In this document: positions 44,705-53,522 of the stretch, piece after piece | Layout of the letters: every line of letters starts with the position of its first letter | Position numbering within the stretch: position 1 is the stretch's first letter | Assembly: GCA_020723405.1 (NCBI GenBank) | Contig: DYIY01000001.1 | Span: 1 to 64,000 of the forward strand | DNA from: Thiobacillus denitrificans | Lineage (GTDB): Bacteria; Pseudomonadota; Gammaproteobacteria; Burkholderiales; Thiobacillaceae | Direction of reading: 5' to 3' | DNA length: 64,000 bases | Translations under genes and position numbers: made by a program | The notes under the pieces: generated by a model | Told to the model about the DNA's origin: nothing | Seen by the model: the letters and a program-made list of their open reading frames with translations, nothing else | Database searches by the model: none

Positions 44705-44796
44705 GTCGAGAGTTGAGAGTCGAGAGCCGAGAGAGAAAGGCGGGGCCGGGGCGCCGCAGGCGCCCCTCTCTCGACTCTCCACTCTCCACGCTCGAC
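44705..44796. repeat. Long inverted repeat between ntrB and ntrC
   Basis: The left arm (44705-44737) is built of GAGAG/GTCGAGAG words. The GC core 44748-44766 is GGGGCGCC-GCA-GGCGCCCC. The right arm (44767-44796) is the complement (CTCTCGACTCTCC...CTCGAC). It spans nearly the whole ntrB-ntrC gap and would form a large hairpin in the operon mRNA. Same plan as 45925-46106 with different arm words. Confidence 0.8.
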
Positions 44797-44803
44797 TTGG
44801 TTT

Positions 44804-45841
44804 TCATTTGATCGGCAGGTAAATCGAAAAACAGGTGCGGCCCGGCTCGCTCTCCACGTGGATGGCGCCTTCGTGGCGCTGCACCAGGCTCTGGGCCAGG
44901 GTGAGGCCCAGGCCCGAGCCCCCTTCCCGGCCGGAAACCAGGGGGAAGAAGACCTTGGAGATCATGTCCTCGGGGATGCCCGGGCCGTTGTCGATGACGT
45001 CCAGGCGGATGGCCAGCTTCCAGCGTTTCATGGCCAGGGTCACCTGGCGGGCCACCCGGCTGCGCAGGGTGATCTCCCCGTCGCCGTTCAGGGCCTGGGC
45101 GGCGTTGCGGGCGATGTTCAGGGCGGCCTGGATGAGTTGTTCCGGGTCCCCGGCCAATTCCGGCAGGCTGGTGTCGTAGTCGGTCTTGAAACGCAGGCGG
45201 GGATATTCGGCCTGCAACAGGCTGCGCACCCGCTCCAACACCTCGTGGACGTTCACCGGCTGGATCACCGGCCGCTTGGCCGGGGTGAGCAGCCGGTCCA
45301 ACAGGCCTTGCAGGCGATTGGTCTCCTGGATGATGACCTGGGTGTATTCGCGCAGGTCCGTGGATTCCAGTTCCCCTTCCAGCAACTGGGCGGCCCCCCG
45401 GATGCCCCCCAGGGGATTGCGGATCTCGTGGGCCAGCTGGCGCAGCAGGGCCTGGCTGGCCTGGGTCTGGGCCATGACCTGCTCGTCCCGGGCGATGCGC
45501 ACGTTGCCAGCGGCCGGGTGCAGTTCGATCACCGCCGCGCCCCGCTCGTCGTCCAGGGGAGAAACGGTGGCCGACAACACCAGGGTATGGCCGTTGAGAC
45601 AGATGACCAGGTCATGTTCGGTGTAGCTGGCGCCCTCGGATAGTGCACTATCCAGTGCGCGCACCAATTCTGTGCACTCCCCCAACAGCATTCCCACCGG
45701 GCGGCCCAGGGCATGATGGGCGGAAATGCTCAGCAGATTCTCCGCCGCCGGGTTCAGATAACGGGTCACCCGCCGCTGGTCCGCGATGATCACGGCGGTA
45801 GCCAGAATATCGATGGTAGGGGGGAGGGCGACGGGAGACAT
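44804..45841 (-). CDS. glnL: Nitrogen regulation sensor kinase NtrB
   Basis: A 345-residue soluble histidine kinase. The N-terminal PAS domain (about 8-115) has IADQRRVTRYLNPAAENLL. The phospho-acceptor His is in QLAHEIRNPLGGIRGAAQLL. The ATPase has NIARNAAQALN (N box), VIDNGPGIPEDM (G1) and REGGSGLGLTLAQSL (G2). It phosphorylates or, with PII, dephosphorylates NtrC. It precedes ntrC in the same operon, separated by a long inverted repeat. Confidence 0.96.
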   Translation of the reverse strand: MSPVALPPTIDILATAVIIADQRRVTRYLNPAAENLLSISAHHALGRPVGMLLGECTELVRALDSALSEGASYTEHDLVICLNGHTLVLSATVSPLDDERGAAVIELHPAAGNVRIARDEQVMAQTQASQALLRQLAHEIRNPLGGIRGAAQLLEGELESTDLREYTQVIIQETNRLQGLLDRLLTPAKRPVIQPVNVHEVLERVRSLLQAEYPRLRFKTDYDTSLPELAGDPEQLIQAALNIARNAAQALNGDGEITLRSRVARQVTLAMKRWKLAIRLDVIDNGPGIPEDMISKVFFPLVSGREGGSGLGLTLAQSLVQRHEGAIHVESEPGRTCFSIYLPIK

Positions 45842-45924
45842 GGCGATTGGTCGGGTATCGCACTCAGATTAGCAAGAAGCAGGCCACCGGCAGGAACATA
45901 TTGGTGCGGGGCGCACTTCGGGCG

Positions 45925-46106
45925 AGCGGGTAGTCGGTAGCTTCTTATAGCGGGTCGTCGGTAGCTTCTTATAGCGGGTAGTCGGTAGTGGGTAGTCTGT
46001 AGCTTTTATATTTCCGCGCCTTCGGCGCGCATGAATCGCTACCGACTACCGACTACCGACTACCGACTACCGACTACCGACTACCGACTACCGACTACCC
46101 TCTACC
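45925..46106. repeat. Long inverted repeat with CTACCGA tandem array
   Basis: The gap between ntrB and nifJ (45842-46178) holds no gene. The left part has a 24-bp repeat (from 45925 and 45949, AGCGGGTAGTCGGTAGCTTC...) containing TCGGTAG words. A core palindrome GCGCC-TTC-GGCGC lies at 46016-46028. The right part has eight perfect CTACCGA copies (46039-46094) and degenerate ones after it. Left and right arms are complementary. No promoter for nifJ was recognised in what remains. Confidence 0.85.
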
Positions 46107-46178
46107 GGCTCCTCTCGACTCCCGCCCCACGACTGTCCACAATCCTGACTGTCCACCGCACCACGGGAAAGCACCAAC

Positions 46179-49100
46179 ATGGCCCACACCCTGACCATCG
46201 ACGGCAACGAGGCTGCGGCCCGCATGGCCTATCTCGGCAGCGAGGTGATCGCCATCTATCCCATCACCCCCTCTTCCAACATGGGGGAGTGGGCCGACGA
46301 ATGGGCGTCCCAGGGCCGGACCAACCTGTGGGGCACGGTACCGCGCATCATCGAGATGCAGTCCGAGGGGGGCGCCGCCGGCACCCTGCACGGGGCCCTC
46401 ACGGCCGGTGCCCTGGCCACCAGCTTCACGGCCAGCCAGGGGCTGCTGCTGTTCATTCCCAACCTGTACAAGATCGCCGGGGAACTCACCCCCTTCGTGC
46501 TCCACGTGGCAGCCCGGGCGGTGGCCACCCACGCCCTGTCCATCTTTGGCGACCATTCCGACGTGATGGCCTGCCGGGCCACGGGCTGCGCCCTGCTGTG
46601 CGCCAACTCGGTGCAGGAGGCCCAGGACTTCGCCCTCATCGCCCAGGCCGCCACCCTGGCCGGGCGGGTGCCGGTGATCCACTTCTTCGACGGCTTCCGC
46701 ACCTCCCACGAGGTGGCCAAGATCCACGCCGTGGAAGAAGAAACCGCCCGGGCCATGATCGACGACCGGCGGGTGGGCGAACACCGGGCCCGGGCCCTGT
46801 CGCCGGAACATCCGGTGATCCGGGGCACCTCCCAGAACCCGGACGTGTTCTTCCAGTCCCGGGAGCGGGCCAACGGGGTCTATGACGCCTTCCCGGGAAT
46901 CATGCAGGAGGCCATGGACCGCTTCGCCCGGCTCACCGGCCGGTCCTACCGGCTGTTCGACTACCTGGGCGCCCCCGACGCGGACCGGGTGCTGGTGCTC
47001 ATGGGTTCCGGCGCCGAAACGGCCCAGGAGACCGTGGAGCACCTGCTGGCCCAGGGCGAGAAGGTGGGCCTCGTCAAGGTGCGCCTCTACCGGCCCTTTG
47101 CCCCCGACCTGTTGCTCGCCGCCCTGCCCGACAGCGTCCGGTCCGTGGCCGTGCTGGACCGCTGCAAGGAACCCGGCGCCGACGGCGAGCCCCTCTACAA
47201 GGACGTGGTCACCGCCCTGGCCCAGGCGGCGGCTGAGGGAGGCCGGCCCATGCCCCGGGTCGTGGGGGGCCGCTACGGCCTGGCCAGCAAGGAGTTCACC
47301 CCGGGGATGGTCAAGGCGGTGTTGGATGCCCTTGCTCCCGCCCGGCTGGCGGCCGGCGGCGCCCGGAAGACGTTCACCGTGGGCATCCATGACGACCTCA
47401 CCCACCTGTCCCTGGACTGGGACACCGCCTTCCGCAGCGCAGCCAGCAGCCGCCAGCACCATGCCGTGTTCTGGGGGCTGGGGGCCGACGGCACCGTCTC
47501 GGCCAACAAGAACAGCATCAAGATCGTCGGCGAGGACACGGACCTCCAGGCCCAGGGCTACTTCGTCTACGACTCCAAGAAATCCGGCGCGGTCACCGTC
47601 TCCCACCTGCGCTTCGGCCCGGAGGCCATCCGCTCCGCCTATCTGGTGGAAGACGGCATGGCGGATTTCGTGGCCTGCCACCAGACCGTGTTCACCGAAC
47701 GCTACGACCTGCTGGCCCACGCCGCCCCGGGGGCGGTGTTCCTGCTCAACACCCCGGCCCCGCCGGAAACGGTTCTGGCCAGCCTGCCCCCCGCCCTGGC
47801 GGAGGGCATCCGTGAAAAGAACCTGAAGCTGTGGGTGATCGATGCCTACCAGGTGGCCCACGAGGCGGGCATGGGCCGGCGCATCAACACCATCATGCAG
47901 ACCTGCTTCTTCGCCATCTCCGGCCTGCTGCCCCGGGAGGAAGCCATGGCCGCCATCAAGCAGGCGGTGGACAAGACCTACGGCAAGAAGAGCAAGCGCC
48001 TGGCGGAATTGAACCACCGGGCCATCGACATGACCCTGGAGAATCTGCACCCGGTTCCCCCCTTTGAAAAAGGGGGGGTAGGGGGGATTTCTGCGGAGAT
48101 CCAGGAGGCTGGCGTTTTAAATTCCCCCCAACCCCCCGTTTACAAAGGGGGGAGCGGAGGAGGTGGCGGCGAGGGGGATCTGCCCGACTTCGTCCGGGCG
48201 GTCACCCTGCCCATCTACCGCGGCCACGGCGACCGGCTGCCCGTGTCCCTCATGCCCCTGGACGGCACCTACCCGGTGGGCACGGCCCAATACGAGAAGC
48301 GCAACATCGCTTTGGAAATCCCGGTCTGGGAAGCGGATCTGTGCACCCAGTGTGGCAAGTGCGTGTTCGTCTGCCCCCACTCCGCCATCCGTGCCCGGGC
48401 CTTCCCGGCGGAACTGGCCGCGGGGGCCCCGCCCACCTTCAAGCACGTGCCCACCCGCAGCAAGGACTACCCGCCGGGCACCCACATCAGCTACCAGGTG
48501 GCCCCGGAGGACTGCACGGGCTGCGGCGACTGCGTGGCTGCCTGTCCCATCCACGACAAGAGCAACGTCAGCCGCCTGGCGGTGAATATGGCCCCCGTGG
48601 GCCCCCTGCGCGACGCGGAGCGGGACAACTACGCCTTCTTCCTGGCCCTGCCGGAGTTCGACCGGGCGGCCCTGAAGCACACCACCATCCCCGGTTCGGC
48701 CCTGTTGGATCCCCTGTTCGAGTATTCCGGGGCCTGTGCCGGTTGCGGTGAGACCCCCTACATCCGCCTGGCCACCCAGTTGTTCGGCGACCGGATGCTC
48801 ATCGCCAACGCCACCGGCTGCTCCTCCATCTACGGCGGCAACCTGCCCACTACGCCTTACACGGTGAACAGCCGGGGCCAGGGCCCGGCCTGGAGCAATT
48901 CCCTGTTCGAGGACAACGCCGAGTTCGGCCTGGGCATGCGCCTGGCGGCGGACCAGTTGATGGAACACGCCAAGGCCCTGGTAAAGGTCCTGGTCTATGA
49001 GATCGGCGGCGATCTGGCCCAGGCCCTGCTGGAAGCCGAGCAGCGTGAGGAAGCGGGCCTCCAGGCCCAGCGCCAGCGGGTGGCCCTGCTCCTGGAACGG

Positions 49101-49838
49101 CTGGCCGGCTCCACCCATCCCCGGGCCCGGGAACTGGCCGGGGTGGCGGAGTGGCTGATCCGCCGCTCGGTGTGGATCATCGGCGGCGACGGCTGGGCCT
49201 ACGACATCGGCTACGGCGGCCTGGACCACGTGCTGGCCCTGCCCTACGACGTGAACGTCCTGGTGCTGGACACGGAGGTCTATTCCAACACCGGCGGCCA
49301 GACCTCCAAGGCCACCCCCATCGGCGCCGTGGCCAAGTTCTCCGCCGGGGGCAAGGCCACGGCCAAGAAGGACCTGGCCCGGCTGGCCAGCGACTACGGC
49401 CACGTCTACGTGGCCACCGTGGCCTACGGCGCCAAGGACACCCAGACCCTGCGGGTGTTCCACGAGGCCGAGGCCTACGCCGGACCCTCCCTCATCGTGG
49501 CCTACAGCCCCTGCATCGCCCACGGCTACGACATGCTCTACAACCAGCGCCAGCAGGAACTGGCAGTGAAGACCGGCCACTGGCCCCTGTTCCGCTACGA
49601 CCCGCGCCTGGCCGGGGAGGGCGTCCATCCCTTCAAGCTGGATTGCGCCGCCCCCAGCCAGCCCATCAAGGCCTTCATGGAAAGCGAGACCCGCTTCGCC
49701 ATGCTGGCCCGCAGCCACCCGGAAGAGGCCGAGCGCTTCCTGGCGGCGGCCCAGCGGGAGGCGGAACAGCGCTTCCGCACCTATCAGGCCCTGGCCCAGG
49801 GCCCCGACGTCCCCGACGCCCCCAAGACAGGAGCCTGA
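46179..49838 (+). CDS. nifJ: Pyruvate:ferredoxin (flavodoxin) oxidoreductase
   Basis: A 1219-residue single-chain PFOR that oxidises pyruvate to acetyl-CoA and reduces ferredoxin or flavodoxin. Domain I starts TIDGNEAAARMAYLGSEVIAIYPITPSS. Ferredoxin-like clusters are CTQCGKCVFVCPHSAI and CTGCGDCVAACPIHDKS. The C-terminal thiamine domain has SGACAGCGETPYIRLATQ and ATGCSSIYGGNLPTTP, and DTEVYSNTGGQTSKATP. An insertion at about residues 626-660 (PVPPFEKGGVGG ... PQPPVYKGG) is encoded by two inverted copies of a dispersed repeat. It suggests anaerobic or nitrogen-fixation-linked metabolism; it is followed one base later by a dihydroorotate dehydrogenase-like gene. Confidence 0.96.
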   Translation: MAHTLTIDGNEAAARMAYLGSEVIAIYPITPSSNMGEWADEWASQGRTNLWGTVPRIIEMQSEGGAAGTLHGALTAGALATSFTASQGLLLFIPNLYKIAGELTPFVLHVAARAVATHALSIFGDHSDVMACRATGCALLCANSVQEAQDFALIAQAATLAGRVPVIHFFDGFRTSHEVAKIHAVEEETARAMIDDRRVGEHRARALSPEHPVIRGTSQNPDVFFQSRERANGVYDAFPGIMQEAMDRFARLTGRSYRLFDYLGAPDADRVLVLMGSGAETAQETVEHLLAQGEKVGLVKVRLYRPFAPDLLLAALPDSVRSVAVLDRCKEPGADGEPLYKDVVTALAQAAAEGGRPMPRVVGGRYGLASKEFTPGMVKAVLDALAPARLAAGGARKTFTVGIHDDLTHLSLDWDTAFRSAASSRQHHAVFWGLGADGTVSANKNSIKIVGEDTDLQAQGYFVYDSKKSGAVTVSHLRFGPEAIRSAYLVEDGMADFVACHQTVFTERYDLLAHAAPGAVFLLNTPAPPETVLASLPPALAEGIREKNLKLWVIDAYQVAHEAGMGRRINTIMQTCFFAISGLLPREEAMAAIKQAVDKTYGKKSKRLAELNHRAIDMTLENLHPVPPFEKGGVGGISAEIQEAGVLNSPQPPVYKGGSGGGGGEGDLPDFVRAVTLPIYRGHGDRLPVSLMPLDGTYPVGTAQYEKRNIALEIPVWEADLCTQCGKCVFVCPHSAIRARAFPAELAAGAPPTFKHVPTRSKDYPPGTHISYQVAPEDCTGCGDCVAACPIHDKSNVSRLAVNMAPVGPLRDAERDNYAFFLALPEFDRAALKHTTIPGSALLDPLFEYSGACAGCGETPYIRLATQLFGDRMLIANATGCSSIYGGNLPTTPYTVNSRGQGPAWSNSLFEDNAEFGLGMRLAADQLMEHAKALVKVLVYEIGGDLAQALLEAEQREEAGLQAQRQRVALLLERLAGSTHPRARELAGVAEWLIRRSVWIIGGDGWAYDIGYGGLDHVLALPYDVNVLVLDTEVYSNTGGQTSKATPIGAVAKFSAGGKATAKKDLARLASDYGHVYVATVAYGAKDTQTLRVFHEAEAYAGPSLIVAYSPCIAHGYDMLYNQRQQELAVKTGHWPLFRYDPRLAGEGVHPFKLDCAAPSQPIKAFMESETRFAMLARSHPEEAERFLAAAQREAEQRFRTYQALAQGPDVPDAPKTGA
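48055..48152. repeat. Family A inverted doublet inside nifJ
   Basis: Unit 48055-48090 ends GGGGGGATTT; unit 48119-48152 begins AAATTCCCCCCAACC. The spacer (48091-48118) is 28 bases, exactly as in the intergenic doublet at 12372-12468. The whole element remains in frame and encodes a Pro/Gly-rich linker. Confidence 0.85.
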
Positions 49839-49839
49839 G

Positions 49840-50853
49840 ATGATCGACCTGACCACCGACTACCTGGGCCTGAAGCTCAAGAACCCCCTGGTGCCCTCCT
49901 CCTCGCCCCTGTCCAAGAAGCTGGACACGGTGCTGCGCCTGGAGGATGCCGGGGCGGCGGCCATCGTCCTGCACTCCCTGTTCGAAGAGGAACTGCGGGC
50001 CGAGGAAGCCATGTCGGAGCGCTTCCTGCTCCACGCTGACCTGGGCCACGGGGAGGCGGACGGCTTCCTGCCCGACCACGGGGAGTTCCAGAGCTGCCTG
50101 GACCGTTACCTGGAACACCTGCGCCTGCTCAAGGAAAGGCTGTCCATTCCGGTGGTGGCCAGCCTGAACGGCATTTCCCTGTCCGGCTGGGTGGATCTGG
50201 GCAAGGAACTGCAACAGGCCGGCGCCGACGCCCTGGAACTCAACGTCTACCACGTGGCGGCCGACGCCCATTTTTCCGGGGAAGCGGTGGAAGCCCGCTA
50301 CGTGAGTCTGCTGACCGAGCTGCGCGGCATGGTGAACCTGCCCATCGTCATGAAGCTCACGCCTTTCTTTTCCTCCCTGCCCCATTTCGTTAAGCAACTG
50401 GAGAACGCGGGGGCCCGGGGGGTCTCCCTGTTCAACCGCTTCTACCAGCCGGACATCGATCTGGACAGTCTGCGCACCGTGGACCAGTTGCACCTGTCCT
50501 ACCCGGACGAAGCCCTGCTGCGCATCCGCTGGATCGCCATCCTGCACGGCCGTACCAGGCTGACCCTGGCGGCCACCGGCGGGGTCCATTCCGCCGAGGA
50601 GGCGCTCAAACTGCTGCTGGCCGGGGCCGACGTGGTGCACCTGGCCTCCTGCCTGCTGGAACGGGGCCCGGACCGGCTGGGCGAGATCCTGGCCGATATG
50701 GTGCGCTGGCTGGAAGAACGGGAGTACGAGTCGGTGGCCCAGATGAAGGGCAGCATGGGCCAGAAAAACCTGCCGGACCCCATCGCCCTGGCCCGGGCCA
50801 GCTACATGCGGGTGCTGGACAGTTTCTCGGCCAGCCGGGGCACCCTGGGTTGA
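49840..50853 (+). CDS. Dihydroorotate dehydrogenase-like protein
   Basis: A 337-residue FMN TIM-barrel protein of the dihydroorotate/dihydropyrimidine dehydrogenase superfamily. Segments: TTDYLGLKLKNPLVPSSSPL at the start, PVVASLNGISLSGWVDLGKEL, GADALELNVYHVAADAHFSG, PIVMKLTPFFSSLPHFVKQL, and the phosphate site LAATGGVHSAEEALKLLLAGADVVHLAS. It is unlikely to be the housekeeping PyrD: such proteins regularly sit next to nifJ, and it starts two bases after the nifJ stop. Its reaction is unknown; a link to reduced ferredoxin is possible. Confidence 0.88.
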   Translation: MIDLTTDYLGLKLKNPLVPSSSPLSKKLDTVLRLEDAGAAAIVLHSLFEEELRAEEAMSERFLLHADLGHGEADGFLPDHGEFQSCLDRYLEHLRLLKERLSIPVVASLNGISLSGWVDLGKELQQAGADALELNVYHVAADAHFSGEAVEARYVSLLTELRGMVNLPIVMKLTPFFSSLPHFVKQLENAGARGVSLFNRFYQPDIDLDSLRTVDQLHLSYPDEALLRIRWIAILHGRTRLTLAATGGVHSAEEALKLLLAGADVVHLASCLLERGPDRLGEILADMVRWLEEREYESVAQMKGSMGQKNLPDPIALARASYMRVLDSFSASRGTLG

Positions 50854-50957
50854 GCGGGTCCGGGGCCGGGATGGCCAATGGGGCATGGTCCAGTCTGTGG
50901 GCCGGTCCGGGCCGGCTACAATGCGCGTCCTTTAGGCCCCCTCACCCCTGCCCAGCC

Positions 50958-51770
50958 ATGACCGCCCCCCCCTCCCGGGAACCCCAAGACCTGCGCGACG
51001 CCGCCCGGGCCGCCATGGCGGCCCTGCCCCGGCGGCGGGTGGTGTTCGCCCGCTGGCAGGGCAGGGACTACGTGGTCAAGCGCCACGCCGCCAAGCCCCG
51101 GGCGGCCGTCAAGCTCGCCCTGCTGCGGGGACTGTGCCGGCTGCTGTTTCCCGGCCACGTGCTGGCCGGGACCCTGGCGCCCGTGGACGGGCTCATGGAG
51201 GCCCGGCGCATCCGCGCACTGGCCGCCGCCGGCGTGCTGGTTCCGGACATCGCCCTGGAACTGCCGGATGCCATGGTCTACGGCCGTTGCGGGCTGGACC
51301 TGGACCACGTCCTGCGCCCCTTGGATCAGCCGGCCCGGCGCCGGCTGATGGCCTTGGCCCTGGCGGACCTGGCCCGTTTCCATGGGGCCGGCCACTGGCA
51401 CGGCGGCACCCAGTTCCGCAACCAGATCGTGGTGGAGGGGGCGGACGGGCCCCGCTTCTGCCGCATCGACTTCGAGGAGGATCTGGACGGTCTGCTCACC
51501 CTGCCCCTGCTCCAGGTCTACGACCTGCTGCTGTTCCTCACCGACGTGCTGGACTTCGCCGGCCCGTCGGCGGAGGGCCGGGACTTCGCCCGGTCCCTGC
51601 TGGCGCAGTACCGGACGACCAACGGCTCCCCCGTCCAGGCGCAACTGCTGGCCAGGCTGGCCCTGCTGGCCCGGCCCGTGACCTGGCTGGCCCCCCTGCT
51701 GGACCGCTTCGGCAACAACGACAGCCGGCGGGTCCTGGCCCTGGCACGCTTGATCCTGGACTGCCGATGA
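50958..51770 (+). CDS. LPS-core kinase-like (WaaP/RIO-type) protein
   Basis: A 270-residue protein-kinase-fold enzyme. The ATP-binding Lys lies in GRDYVVKRHAA, a Glu-containing helix in DGLMEARRIRALAAAG, the catalytic loop is LARFHGAGHWHGGTQFRNQI with Asn, and the metal Asp is in CRIDFEED. This pattern fits the lipopolysaccharide kinase family that phosphorylates LPS core sugars. It lies directly before msbA (ATGA overlap), supporting a role in envelope LPS. The start at 50958 removes an unconserved leader. Confidence 0.8.
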   Translation: MTAPPSREPQDLRDAARAAMAALPRRRVVFARWQGRDYVVKRHAAKPRAAVKLALLRGLCRLLFPGHVLAGTLAPVDGLMEARRIRALAAAGVLVPDIALELPDAMVYGRCGLDLDHVLRPLDQPARRRLMALALADLARFHGAGHWHGGTQFRNQIVVEGADGPRFCRIDFEEDLDGLLTLPLLQVYDLLLFLTDVLDFAGPSAEGRDFARSLLAQYRTTNGSPVQAQLLARLALLARPVTWLAPLLDRFGNNDSRRVLALARLILDCR

Positions 51771-53509
51771 GCACCACCCGGGACCTCTATTTCCGCTTGC
51801 TGGGCTACTTCCGCCCCTACCGGGGCATGGTGGCCCTGACCATCGTCCTCATGGCCGTCTCCGGCGGCATCGAGGCCCTGATGGTGCGCCTGCTGAAGGA
51901 TCTGATCGACGGATTCGCCGAACTGGCCGCCGGCACCCGGCCCCTGTGGCTCATGCCGGCCATCCTGTTCGGCGTGGGCCTGGCGCGCATGGTGGCAGGC
52001 TACGGCTACGAATACGCCAGCACCTGGATCTCCTCCAAGGTCACCCACGACGTGCGCGCAGACATGTACGACCGGCTGCTGCGCCTGCCCACCTCCACCT
52101 ACGACAAGGCCTCGGTGGGGGAACTCCTGTCCCGGGTCACCTATGACGTGAACGGCATCCTGGACGCGGGCCTCCAGGTCATCACCGTGGTGGTGCGGGA
52201 CGGCGTCATGGCCCTGGGGCTCCTGGTGATCCTCTTCTACACCGACTGGCAGATGGCCCTGTTCTGCGCCCTGCTGGCGCCCGGGGTGGCCTTCTCGATG
52301 CGCATGGTGGCCAAGCGCCAGCGCCGGCTGTCCCTGGAGACCCAGGACAGCATGGGCGCCCTGGCGCGGATCCTCAACGAGACCCTGGGGGGCCACAAGG
52401 TGGTGAAGATGTTCAACGGCCAGATTTTCGAGGCGGGCCGCTTCGCCCAGGTGAACCAGCGCGTGCGGCGCCTGGTGCTGAAGCGGGCCGCCACGACCGC
52501 CATCAATTCCGGGGTGAACCTGTTCCTGGTGGCCGTGACCATTTCCCTGATCGTCTATTTCGCCGGCATGCGCGCCCAGGCCGGGGTGCTGACGGCCGGC
52601 GACTTCGTCTCCTTCATGGGCGCCATGCTCATGATGCAGACCCCCATCAAGAGCCTGACCCGGGTCAACGACCAGTTCCACCGGGGCATGGCGGCCGCCC
52701 AGTCGGTGTTCGCCCTCATCGACCTGCCCGGGGAGCCGGACCGGGGCACGCTGCCCCTGGAGCGGGCCCAAGGCGCCCTGAGCCTGCGCGACGTGAGCTT
52801 CCGCTATGCCGAGGACGGCCCGCCGGTGCTCCAGGACATCAACCTGGAGATCCAGCCCGGGGAGACGGTGGCCTTCGTGGGCCATTCGGGCAGTGGCAAG
52901 ACCACCCTCATCAACCTCATCGCCCGCCATTACCCGGGCCACGGCGGGGACATCCGCCTGGACGGGATGCCCATCGAGGACTACCGGCTGGCCGACTACC
53001 GCCGGCAACTGGCCACCGTGAGCCAGGACGTGACCCTGTTCAACGACACCGTGTCGGCCAACATCGCCTACGCCGACCCGAATCCGGACCCGGCCCGGGT
53101 GGAGGCCGCCGCCCGGGCCGCCAACGCCGCCCAGTTCATCGCCCAATTGCCCCTGGGCTACGGCGAAATCCTGGGGGAGGACGGCGCCCGCCTGTCCGGC
53201 GGCCAGCGGCAGCGCATGGCCATCGCCCGGGCGGTCTACCGGGACGCGCCCATCCTCATGCTGGACGAGGCCACCTCGGCCCTGGACACGGAATCGGAAC
53301 GCATGGTGCAGACCGCCCTGGACAATCTGATGCAGAATCGCACCACCCTGGTCATCGCCCACCGCCTGTCCACCATCGAGAACGCCGACCGCATCGTCGT
53401 CATGCAGCGGGGCCGCATCGTGGAGATGGGCACCCATGCCGAGTTGATGGCCAGGGGAGGACTCTATCTGGCCATGCACGCCGCCCAATTCCAGGAACCC
53501 GACGCCTGA
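51767..53509 (+). CDS. msbA: Lipid A export ABC transporter MsbA
   Basis: A 580-residue half-transporter that flips lipid A-core across the inner membrane. Residues 15-310 hold six helices; the ATPase follows with Walker A FVGHSGSGKTTLINLIARHY, signature LSGGQRQRMAIARAVYRD, Walker B APILMLDEATSALDTESE and the His switch in LVIAHRLSTIENAD. The ATG overlaps the kinase stop (ATGA). Length and the N-terminal pattern match MsbA rather than other exporters. Confidence 0.94.
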   Translation: MSTTRDLYFRLLGYFRPYRGMVALTIVLMAVSGGIEALMVRLLKDLIDGFAELAAGTRPLWLMPAILFGVGLARMVAGYGYEYASTWISSKVTHDVRADMYDRLLRLPTSTYDKASVGELLSRVTYDVNGILDAGLQVITVVVRDGVMALGLLVILFYTDWQMALFCALLAPGVAFSMRMVAKRQRRLSLETQDSMGALARILNETLGGHKVVKMFNGQIFEAGRFAQVNQRVRRLVLKRAATTAINSGVNLFLVAVTISLIVYFAGMRAQAGVLTAGDFVSFMGAMLMMQTPIKSLTRVNDQFHRGMAAAQSVFALIDLPGEPDRGTLPLERAQGALSLRDVSFRYAEDGPPVLQDINLEIQPGETVAFVGHSGSGKTTLINLIARHYPGHGGDIRLDGMPIEDYRLADYRRQLATVSQDVTLFNDTVSANIAYADPNPDPARVEAAARAANAAQFIAQLPLGYGEILGEDGARLSGGQRQRMAIARAVYRDAPILMLDEATSALDTESERMVQTALDNLMQNRTTLVIAHRLSTIENADRIVVMQRGRIVEMGTHAELMARGGLYLAMHAAQFQEPDA

Positions 53510-53522
53510 AGCCCCCCCCGCC

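Noticed and set aside
46039..46094. CTACCGA array as a CRISPR
   Set aside because: Seven-base contiguous copies without spacers and no cas genes; a simple tandem repeat.
46095..48050. 651-codon minus-strand ORF opposite nifJ
   Set aside because: Antisense shadow; the plus strand encodes conserved PFOR domains.
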